Below, piece by piece: positions 55,388 to 64,000 of a stretch of DNA of 64,000 bases (the stretch's first letter is position 1; every line of letters starts with the position of its first letter). The notes under the pieces are model-generated. The model did no database searches, was not told where the DNA came from, and saw only the letters and a list, made by a program, of their open reading frames with translations. Position numbers and translations under genes: made by a program. Origin of the DNA: Limnanthes douglasii subsp. nivea (taxonomy: Eukaryota > Streptophyta > Magnoliopsida > Brassicales > Limnanthaceae); NCBI GenBank assembly GCA_036936605.1, contig JAUPFV010000002.1, forward strand, positions 342,304,654 to 342,368,653, written 5' to 3'.

Positions 55388-56420
55388 CTAAAATTCATCA
55401 AGATTAGTTACTTCTGGGAATGAACAAACTGGCTTTCTCCCTTCGAGTTCCGTGTATTTTTTGCAACGACCAACTATTGGTAGCTCCCAATACGTAGCCT
55501 CTTCACTCTTCAACTTCTGCCACGTAGGATGTATGCGTGCGCAAGGGCAAAGGGGCTTGATTGATAGCTGTTTAATACTACTTAAATTAGAACCAATAAT
55601 TGAGTAATATAGTTGTAAGTAATAACATAACAATAAATCGAATGACTTACATTGACGAAGTGGTTAGTATCAACGAATCCAAACCCAATCTCATGTCTCT
55701 GGGCCATAATGGGGGGTTTACCGCGCAGAGGTAAAAAAGTATGACTACAATTGTGAGACCCCACGAGTGACACAAAATGAACAATGCATTCGAACTTGGT
55801 TGCAATCGCAATCCCCATTTCAGGCATTGTCATCCAATATTTGGGTAATGCTGGTGTATCGTAGTAGTTTATACTTTATGCAACCTTCAGGTAATCCTCT
55901 TTACCGTTATAAATCTTACTGTATGTGTCATAATTCCATGAGTTCATCGTATATTGCCTTCCGAACACCTCGCCAACCTTCTTCATGAACATACAACCCA
56001 AATGAAACTGCTCTATATCCATAATGACCATCTAACATCATTTATACCCGATATAAAAGGGTTGAAGTGAGCCGGAAACCAACGCAAAAAACCTTTCGGG
56101 TCGTGTATTAGTTATGTGACTCCGCCAATGGATGATTGTACGATGTTGCTAGCGAGCGAGGCAATGGAAGAACTACGGGTACGAGGTACTTTAGGCACAT
56201 CTGCCCGAATCGTATTTGCACTAGCAGTTGCATTACCCTTTTTAACTTTTGGTGGTTTTAAAGAGTTCATGACTGGGTCATGACTAGCCTTATCCTCATC
56301 TAGCTTGTGTTCCCAGAAACATTTGTCCCGTTTAGTGGATGATGTATCGACAACTAACTTTCTTTTCACTTGCGGGCGGCCTCGGTGTTTCTGCTTCTCC
56401 AATGGCTCTAGCAATGAGGA
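55388..56420 (-). pseudogene. MULE-3 C-terminal region with OTU-like domain
   Basis: From 56,420: a basic linker EKQKHRGRPQVKRKLVVDTS, STKRDKCFWEHKLDED, then SSSIASLASNIVQSS. Near 55,650-55,833 comes WMTMPEMG-type MTMPEMGIAIATKFECIV, then THTFLPLRGKP-like SHTFLPLRGKPPIMAQRHEI and FGFVDTNHFVNV, the His end of an OTU cysteine protease domain. An intron-like break leads to 55,388-55,560 (HPTWQKLKSEEATYWELP, GRCKKYTELEG). The OTU catalytic Cys segment (normally DGNCGFR) was not found. OTU-bearing MULE transposases are known. Confidence 0.6.
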
Positions 56421-58120
56421 TGTTTATGGATAAACAATTTCAAACCATTTCTTGTTAATGTGTTTTATACGGCTTTCGTCTTTTGTCTCCATAACATCGG
56501 TTACTAGCTTTAGCAGATCATCTTTGAGAACCTCCATGGTCGTACGGAATGAACGAGGCATTATTTCTAACATTGTCCAGTGGATGTGAAAAACATCTAA
56601 CGAGGCAGAAATTCCGTCTTTACGCCACTTGCGGACCTAGTGATAGCAAGGTATACCATGGGTAGATTTTATAGTGCATATATAGACGCCATTGTCTTTA
56701 ACATCCGACCCATCTTCAATAGTGACCATATTGCTATCTTCGGCCTTCTCTACTTCGGCGAAAAACAGTTCTAACGCCATGTGGGAAACCTTGCCTCGAA
56801 TTTCATCAAAACGTTTGTCCGCGAACTTATGCAGTGCTATGTAACGACTCTTCTCGAACGACGACCTAATGGCAGCATGTTGGATTTGAACAAGCGAATG
56901 ACCCTCCCCCAAAATAACTCGAAGTTTAATTTGCTTGTACGTAGGTAACGCTTTAGGTTAGAATGAGCACTCTCGACGCGGTTAGTCGTGCAATGTCCCA
57001 AATGCAAGTTATTGTTCATCTTCCAAACAACGAATTTGTCCATGTATTTATCGAGCCACGATTTTTCAGTGTATTCAATTGCAAGAGGGTAGTCTTTGTA
57101 CTCCAATAGCATGTCCCGTCGGGCGTGATCGAATTCAATCTCTGATGCTGCATGCGCAATCTTCTTCCAAGCAGAAACAAATTTCACATGATCACTTTTC
57201 TCGAGGAAGTATTTTATTGTTTGCCCCTGAACATTCTGTGTTATGTTCCATCGACATAACATATGCGTTGTCTCTGGGAATACAACTTCTATGGCGTTCA
57301 TCAACGTTAAATATTTGTCGGTCATCACCGGTACACGTCACACCCACTATCTCGAACAATGGCATACCATATCGTATGACTTTATATGTACTATCCATTA
57401 TCAAAACTGTTGGAAATGTCCGCAAAAGGTCAACACTGACTGGATGGGCAAAAAACAAATCTGTAATGATTTGTTCATCGTCTTCACCAGATTTATGCCA
57501 TTCATAATAATAATGTGACTTAAGCTCTCCCAACAAGAACTGGAGTTGTGACCAATCCGCCTTTTTTAAAACCCTACTTTTCTGTCGTGCATTGTAGATG
57601 GTCCGCATGGTAGAAACATTATCTTCGTTCAACTTCTTAACACCATTCAGTATATCTCTGGGGTTAGTACCAATGTAGGCCGCTCGTTCAACATATTCCA
57701 TCTCTTCATCATTCAAACGGCCAGCAAAAGAATGACCATCTAGATGTTTTGAACTCTCATGGTTATGAATACCACATTTCACTTCTAACTTCCATTGATC
57801 TGGTTCCACCATTAACCCGAGAAGCTGAAATGGGCAGTCAATCTTTTTCGTTCCTATAAACTTCCGTTTACGGTCTTTTTCTGCTACTCTTGGAGTATAT
57901 ATCCCCCTCCCTCTCACACTGGAAATACATCCTCGGACTTTTTCTACTGTTTACTTTGTCGCGCCGACTTTTGTTGATAACCATACCATAAAGTTTTCCT
58001 GTCTTCGTAACCCATTTTATCAACGCGTCGTGTGTGTAGAACTCGGTAGTGAAGAACAAATGACTGTAGTCAGTAGCGAAAGGTGCCCCAGTCTCATTGG
58101 CGACATCCGTCCCCTGTTAC
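56421..58120 (-). pseudogene. MULE-3 transposase (FAR1-like N-terminus, DDE core, SWIM)
   Basis: From about 58,120: GTDVANETGAPFATDYSHLF, FYTHDALIKWVTKTG, then after a frame change near 57,900 RVAEKDRKRKFIGTKKIDCP and KLEVKCGIHNHESSKHLDGH (zinc-binding, FAR1-like). The core has FPTVLIMDSTYKVIRYGMPL and FEIVGVTCTGDD at about 57,320-57,400. A frame change follows, then MTDKYLTLMNAIEVVFPETT, HMLCRWNITQNV, and HCTTNRVESAHSNLKRYL. A last frame change near 56,900 gives the SWIM finger CTIKSTHGIPCYH at 56,640. About three lesions; otherwise well preserved. Confidence 0.85.
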
Positions 58121-58189
58121 ACAACAACAAACCACAATAAGCATTCAGGTAGTTAAAACGGAAAAACACCTTGATTTTTTTCGAAAAAT

Positions 58190-58430
58190 CTGCGCGAACC
58201 CAAGGTTAACCTCAGAACCGGCTGGACACGACCATGTGCACCACCGGTTCAAGGCCTCAGAACCGGAGGTACTGAGGCCTCGGTACCGACCGACATGTGG
58301 CTTTAGCACCATCGGTTCCAGGTAGGTTATGTACGGCCGGTTCTAAGGTCAAGAACCGGCTGTGCGTAACCTACGCACGACCGGTTCCATGACCTGGAAC
58401 CAATGGTGCAAGGGCCACCGGCCGAAATTT
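58190..58430. repeat. ACCGGTTC palindromic repeats of MULE-3
   Basis: About nine copies of ACCGGTTC / GAACCGG in both orientations in 240 bp of GC-rich sequence, with recurrent CTCAGAACCGG and GCACCATCGGTTCC. Upstream of the transposase start. Confidence 0.75.
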
Positions 58431-58560
58431 TTACCTTCTCCTTCGGCGATGACTGCTTCTCCGACGACGGTGGCGGCTTCTCCGGCGACTCCAACTCTTT
58501 TTCCGGCAAAATTTCATCATCCCTTATCTTCGGCGACATCAACTCCTCCACATCCCTAGT
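58431..58560 (-). other. Unassigned short coding-like stretch
   Basis: A minus-strand frame from 58,551 (MEELMSPKIRDDEILPEKEL, then ESPEKPPPSSEKQSSPKEKV) enters the repeats. It could be a first exon of MULE-3. On the + strand it is a TCTCCGGCGAC-rich stretch. Not recognised. Confidence 0.3.
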
Positions 58561-58834
58561 TCTGCTTCAGTCATGATTGATTTTGTGTTTTAGGTTGAAT
58601 GTTCTTGATTTTGTTATGAAGTTTGAACTTGGTTTCAAAAAATTTAAGAAAACTATACTATTTGAATCATAAATTCAATAAAAAAGAATGTTTGTTTGGG
58701 TATAGATAGCGAAATATGTTATTTGGTGAATTGGGTATACTTCTGATACACTTAGTAGGTTTTTTTTACTTAATGGCAGTTTCGATATTAATTTTCTTGT
58801 TGAGGGTAAAAAGGTCAAAAAAAAGTCAAACTAA

Positions 58835-58845
58835 AGATATATATA
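58835..58845 (+). promoter_or_regulatory. TATA box candidate of the SUVR gene
   Basis: AGATATATATAATC on the + strand, about 300 bp before the leader-intron donor and about 430 bp downstream of the MULE-3 repeats. Position only; no transcript. Confidence 0.4.
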
Positions 58846-58869
58846 ATCATACCCTAAAAGTATAGGGTT

Positions 58870-61800
58870 TAACCGGATCTCATTATAACCAAAACGGGTC
58901 TCGGTTTAACGTTTCCCATTTTATTTCTAATCTCGTGTCAAATGCAGGACAAGTAAGAACATTCTTGAAGCTTAAAGCAGAAAAACAAAATGAAACCATT
59001 GATCGTTTGTTCTTTCGTTTCGATTTTTTTCCAGTTTTAATCTGCAATAGTAAGTTCCCAAATCAACCCTAACTAAAACTCGATTTCAAACTCAACTTCA
59101 TTTTTTTACTTTTCAAAATCCTGTCGTCGAACTCAATCTGCTTCAAAGCTTGGATTCAAGTAAGGCTTTTAATGTTGTTGTTCTTCTATTTTATTTACTT
59201 ACTGCTATAAATATGAACATGATCGGTACTGTACTATCTATTTTCGTTCTCTGCTCTGTTTGGTTCCCGAGAAAGAATTTGCACTAATCACAAAGCAATA
59301 TGTAATATGGGATGATCGATCGATCACACCTTCGACGAAAAAAGTAAATTTCTTTTTTTGGTTACGCATGTTAGAACAAGTAGGAATAGAATGTGATTTA
59401 GCTTAGGGTTTAAGATGTTCTGTTTTATTGGGGTTTTGATCCTCAATCGTATATCTTGCATGTATTTGTTTGATGTTTAATCGTTTACTAGTTGGATATT
59501 TTCTGAAAGTAAACTCTTTTTAGTTAACGTGTTCAACCCTAGATATGTTCGAAATCGATACAATTTGAATTTTGAAATTTGAAATTACAAATTGTTGCTT
59601 TCTTAGTTTTTGAGAAGACGAATAGACATTTTACTTGGTTTTTACAATTTTGAAATTGATTTTCTGTGACTAAATAGACAATGTATTAGGTTTTGGTATT
59701 GATAGAGCAGTGAAAACTATGAATTTTGTAATTTAGGAATTGCAATGAGTGTTAGATCCTGTAATCTAGTGTTTCATGTATAGCGAAAAGAATGAGAAGA
59801 AGAAAAATTCGAATTTAGCTAAGTTGAGGGAACAGACTACACAATTACTCGTTCGAATTGATAATCTCTAGTATGAAATGAAACCTCATCCACCAACAAT
59901 GTGCTGGTGGGCATTGGGTACAAAGAAACGGAAACATGGATATGGACAGATTTGATCCGGGTACCACAGCAGATACCAAAAATTAAGGGGTATTTATGTA
60001 TATCTTGGATTTTTGTATCATGATTGTATATCTACTTTAGTAAAGTTTGATACGGAAAATAATGTACACGCTAAGTAGATGAACTATTTTTAATATTTTA
60101 CGCGTCATCATATACATACGCGTTTCTTGAACGCTGCGAGTATATTTTCCTTATGTAGCAAACTGTTCAACGTTTTATTGTTTCACTTTGGTATATAATG
60201 AACATATTATGTTGCTTCCTTTGTCTATTAAAGTAGTATCACAAATTTACCTTGTCTTTATTGTCTTTTTCCGTGGTCATGGCATGTGCAGATTCCTATT
60301 AATTAGTAGTTGACGACTGTGTTCAACCAAGTATGACCAGTTCTCAGGATAATCAAGGTCAAGTTGGCACAGACAAGCACATGAAGGAGAGACTTCGAGG
60401 GGCAATTCGTGTGACAAGAGAATATGGTATTCCCGATGAAGAGGCGAAGACAGTGCTGAAGGATATACTAAGATTGTATGATAATGAGTGGGGGCTAATA
60501 GAATCTGAAAACTACCGTGCATTGCTAGATTCATGCTTCGAGCGAAGGGAAGAACAGGTACGTAGTTGTCGATGCTGTGAATTATGTTAAAAAGTAAAGG
60601 GCGTGTCTTAGTGTTACTGCTCTGTCTATGAGTTAGTTTTGCAATCATTATTATTATTATTAGTAATTTTTGTCTATCGGGTTTTTTAGGTAGCAAATAA
60701 CAAAGGAATTGGTGTTGCGGACCAGAAAAACAACAGTTCATCCACAACAGACGAGTGGTCTCCCTCATCAATGAAAAAAAGAAAAATGGGATCTGGCTCT
60801 AAATTTGTTGCCTTGGATTCTGTTACTTGTGCGAGGGATGGAGCAGCCTCAGCTACTGCAACCCGTAGAGAGGGTATGCCTGTAGCTAAAAGATCTGGTG
60901 AAGCTGGTTCTTCAAATAGGGGTAACGAAATCGTGCTTCATTCCAATGAATCGTTTAAGCCATTTCGATCGACTCCACACTTACCAAGCATTAAGAAACC
61001 GGCTTCCGGCAGCATGATTGCTTTGAACGGTACAAACAAGGATCCGAAGCCGGGGAATTCAAGTTCCGCGAATAGGAAATTAGTCATTGGTAATAAGAAG
61101 ACTCTGTTTCATAGCATATCTGACATTACAAATGGTCACGAGAAAGTTATAATCTCATTGGTCGATGAGATAGGGGCTGAAAAAAGTCCGCCAGTATTTG
61201 TGTACATGCCGCGGAACACAGTTTATCAAAACGCTTACGTGCATGTCTCACTGGCACGGATTTCTGACGAGGATTGCTGCATAAGCTGCAAAGGGGATTG
61301 CCTCTCACGAGTACCATGTGCTTGTGCTCGTGAAACAGGCGGAGAGTTTGCTTATACAAAAGAAGGCGTCCTAAAAGACGAGTTCTTAAAGGCCTGCATC
61401 TCTATGAAAAATGAACCCGAGAACCACCCCTTGGTTTATTGTCAAGAGTGCCCTCTAGAAAGGATTAAAAATGAGAAGTGGCCAGAAGACTGCAAGGGCC
61501 ATTTATTGAGGAAGTTCATCAAGGAATGCTGGACAAAATGCGGATGCAACCACATGCTTTGTGGAAACAGAATAGTACAACGTGGGATTACTTGCAAATT
61601 GCAGGTAGACCTCCTCGAGTATGCCTGTTTTTTATGGGCATTTCCAATTTATTCATAATTTTTCAATATATTTATGTACACCAGGTCTTCTTTACCTCTG
61701 AAGCTAAAGGCTGGGGACTTAGAGCACTTCAAGACCTGCCTAAAGGAACTTTTGTTTGTGAATATGTCGGAGAGATATTGACCAATATGGAGCTATACAA

Positions 61801-62783
61801 TCGGAACATACAAAGCAGTGGCAGCGAGAGACATACGTACCCTGTCACACTGGATGCAGATTGGGGATCAGAAAAGATTTTAAAGGATGATGAGGCACTT
61901 TGTCTTGATGCAACGCTTCGCGGAAATGTTGCGAGGTTTATAAACCACAGGTAGCAGTTTTCGACATCATTCAACTGACTATACTTGAGAGACTTGTTTT
62001 TCAACAGAAGAAAAAAGATTTATAGCTGATTTCTTTTGTGATTAAATTCTACTTATCACACGTCTATAATTTTAATGTTATATATGTTTCTTACTGCTAT
62101 ATATGTTTCAGATGCCATGATTGTACCTTGATTGATATCCCTGTTGAAGTCGAAACTCCAGATCGACATTATTATCATGTATGTATATCTTGTATCTTCT
62201 CTAAATTTCTTACTTAAATTGTTGATGAACAATCAATCTCACTCCCAAAATGATATTGATTTCGTATAATTCTTTATTTTCTTATGTTTGGTCATGTGCA
62301 GCTTGCACTTTTTACGTCCAAAGATGTGAAAGCTATGGAGGAGCTAACTTGGGTAAGTCGAGCAAATCATGTTTCTATTTGCTTTTCTTTCTCAGGCCAA
62401 GAAGTCATATCTTTTACAAACTCGATGTATCCGTAAAATTTTACATTTTGCAAGGACTTCAGGGGCATACTGTGAGAAAACCTGGAATCATTAGTTGTAA
62501 CTTGTGTATTATTTATACTTATAGATACATGAAACTTATCTATTGACCGCGCACAAAAAGTGATGAGCTGTGTGAACTTAATCTCAGGATTATGGAATAG
62601 ACTTTTCAGACCATGAACATCCTATTAAAGCTTTTCGATGCCAGTGCGGAAGTAAATTTTGCAGGGATGTAAAACAGAAAGGTTAGTTTATCTCATTCTT
62701 CTTTGTAATTCTCCTAAAATGCTTGTACCTTAACAGTGCTGATTTCGGTAGTTTTTAGAAGCGCTTCTTGTTTAGACGAATGA
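58870..62783 (+). CDS. SUVR4-like: SUVR1/2/4-like SET-domain histone-lysine methyltransferase
   Basis: Predicted nuclear H3K9 methyltransferase. Leader exon about 58,870-59,159, leader intron 59,160-60,291. Coding exons: 60,333-60,557, 60,690-61,604, 61,685-61,950, 62,112-62,178, 62,302-62,352, 62,588-62,681 and a tentative last exon 62,752-62,783. All have GT..AG borders and phases that fit, giving about 550 residues. Residues ~15-72 are a WIYLD domain (MKERLRGAIRVTREYGIPDE), found in SUVR1, 2 and 4. Cys-rich pre-SET at ~275-375 (CCISCKGDCLSRVPCAC, CWTKCGCNHMLCGNR). SET from ~381 (AKGWGLRALQDLPKGTFVCE, RGNVARFINHRC across an intron, ELTWDYGIDF), then post-SET CQCGSKFC. The NHRC in place of NHSC is normal for SUVR proteins. 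No lesion seen. The last exon is the weak point. Confidence 0.9.
59160..60291 (+). other. Long leader intron of the SUVR gene
   Basis: Donor GTAAGG at 59,160, acceptor CATGTGCAG ending at 60,291. The ATG lies 42 bp into the next exon. It is T-rich, with no repeat or ORF recognised. Long leader introns often raise expression in plants; that is inference here. Confidence 0.6.
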
Positions 62784-63374
62784 TGCACACAATCTTAGGA
62801 GTTGAAAGCATTTTTGGATCTAACAACCAAAGTTTAGAATGTTTGCGGATTGGGCATGGCTATTTCTCTCATCGTTTTCTTATAGCAGTCAATTGTAACT
62901 ACTCCTTTTGTTATTTATAACCAAAAAAATATTTTTTACCTTTTGTTGTAAATTTCAAAATCTTTTAGAACCCAAAATTTTCAACCTAGCATTTTTCTCA
63001 ATTTGAAACCGTAACAAACAGGAGATAATTTTGGATTTTCCAATCTAGTTTTTTATAATATTTGGTATATTGGCTAAAGATATAGTCGAGTTTCAAGTTC
63101 GGAGAAAACAATCTATCAGACCAATTACGGACGGATTACCGGTTTTGGTAATTCAACAACATTCCTAATTTGACAATATATTAAAAGATGAGAATATAAA
63201 TTTAAAATATTATATTATTGGACTAATAATCCTTATGGATCACTATTGATTAATGACCTAATATAATAGAACTAATAAAGTATTTTTTTACAACAACAAT
63301 AGTTTTATTATTTGCATATTTTGTCATCCATGGCCTGATTTTGATTTTAGGGTTAGTTTTATATATATAAATTG
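62784..63374. other. 3' flank of the SUVR gene
   Basis: AT-rich, no gene seen. Further SUVR exons cannot be fully excluded, but none with a post-SET-like sequence was found. Confidence 0.4.
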
Positions 63375-63702
63375 GACATTGAACAGTACCTCGACTATCG
63401 CGTTTCGTGGCAGATAGTCCCTTGACTTTCAAATATCCGTCGAGAGTTCTTGGATTATCGCGTTTGGATAAAGTTACCCGTAATGTTCTACATTTTTGGT
63501 TTGACTTAAACTCAAAACACTAGTGGTGATACAAAAATCTGAAGACTATGGTGACAGGTGGCAGCGTCTTATGGATCAGAAGATTTGGTGGACTAATTTT
63601 ATCCAAACGCGATAGTTCAAAGACCGTCAACGGACATTTGAAAGTTAAAGGACCATCTGCCACTAAACGCGATAGTCGATGGCTGATGTACTGTTCAAAG
63701 CC
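63375..63702. mobile_element. Small MULE-type MITE
   Basis: 328 bp with inverted ends of about 110 bp (GACATTGAACAGTACCTCGA at left; complement of GGCTTTGAACAGTACATC at right; both with ACTATCGCGTTT twice). It is flanked by an exact 9-bp duplication TATAAATTG (63,366-63,374 and 63,703-63,711). Non-coding. About 600 bp downstream of the SUVR gene. Confidence 0.85.
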
Positions 63703-63711
63703 TATAAATTG

Positions 63712-64000
63712 TGTTTTTATCCTCTTATTGGATTCAGTTTTCGGCTTGTGGACTGATCGATAACGCTATCGGATCAGTTTTGATAGATTTTATCCCAAGT
63801 CATCAGATTCGGGAACTCAATGACAATCAAAATTCATGTATATATATATATTTGTTGAATCTATTTTTTCCAAAATTGACAAAGCTTTGCCTTAGCTTCA
63901 GTAGTCCGTGTAGGTTTTCGGAGTAATTATATAATCTAAAAATCGTCTTAAGCATCCTTTCTTTTACTTTCGATTTTTTTAGTCAAATTATCTTCTTTAG
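63712..64000. other. End of window, nothing definite
   Basis: Contains a short TA run near 63,840. Overlapping frames without recognisable domain. Confidence 0.4.

Larger units (their letters stand above)
44052..58430 (-). mobile_element. MULE-3: OTU-type Mutator-like element, split by Tat-2
   Basis: Minus-strand transposase with SWIM finger and C-terminal OTU-like domain (55.4-58.1 kb), plus a small + strand gene facing it (54.7-55.1 kb). Palindromic short repeats lie at both sides (44,052-44,122 joined to 54,469-54,580, and 58,190-58,430). Removing Tat-2 and one ATAGG copy rejoins the left repeats smoothly. Terminal inverted repeats and a 9-bp target duplication were not found, and the right flank is not Tat-1 integrase, so the borders are approximate and a deletion is likely. 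Confidence 0.65.

Noticed and set aside
57079..57518. + strand frames of 91-142 codons opposite the MULE-3 transposase
   Set aside because: Antisense shadows of the transposase; no domain or start context.

Overview
This is a repeat-dense stretch of plant nuclear DNA, almost certainly from a eudicot. The evidence is GT..AG introns, a plant SUVR-type histone methyltransferase gene, Ty1/copia and Ty3/gypsy Tat elements, a plant LINE, several Mutator-like elements (MULEs) and a hAT-type element. The style of the repeats would fit Asteraceae, but the sequence alone does not prove that. Only one ordinary host gene is visible: a + strand SUVR1/2/4-like gene (WIYLD, pre-SET, SET, post-SET) at about 58.87-62.78 kb, with a long leader intron. 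Nearly everything else is a pile of nested and decayed transposable elements.

Layout. 1-2.0 kb: minus-strand copy of a spliced gene of the kind found as an extra antisense ORF in Tat retrotransposons (copy A). 2.1-3.45 kb: hAT-type non-autonomous element carrying a tRNA-like gene and a minisatellite. 3.9-6.3 kb: LTR-like block and a decayed MULE transposase. 6.57-9.72 kb: copia element (178-bp LTRs, TSD GTATT) lacking protease and integrase, itself hit by a solo Tat LTR (TSD GATAC). 10.06-10.98 kb: MULE-type element (9-bp TSD) filled with a palindromic minisatellite. About 11.3-28 kb: very large decayed MULE with a + strand transposase and a minus-strand ULP1-like protease, split by a 6-kb LINE and rich in a degenerate repeat built on CATGCGAGAC. 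A solo Tat LTR lies at 26.4 kb. 28.5-30.4 kb: stacked small inverted-repeat elements, including a 1.6-kb one with a 10-bp TSD. 31.9-33.6 kb: decayed Tat-like gag. 35.6-36.0 kb: MULE fragment. 37.2-37.6 kb: 60-bp minisatellite. 37.9-38.8 kb: second, inverted fragment of the GCGAGAC MULE.

38.8-44.05 kb holds a decayed Tat element (Tat-1, + strand) broken inside integrase. At that break begins an OTU-type MULE (44.05-58.4 kb), which was later split by a younger, nearly intact Tat element (Tat-2, minus strand, 44,123-54,468, 375-bp LTRs, TSD ATAGG). Tat-2 has gag-PR-RT-RH-aRH-INT on the minus strand. Between integrase and its 3' LTR it has a separate gene reading the opposite way, with its own TATA box, an 81-bp intron and a C-terminal coiled coil. 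Copy A at the window start has a homologous domain and an intron at the same codon and phase.

The most interesting signals are this antisense, spliced passenger gene, the element-specific palindromic repeats of the MULEs, and the GCGAGAC repeat family whose strand follows the transposase strand. No CRISPR, operon or other prokaryotic feature is present.
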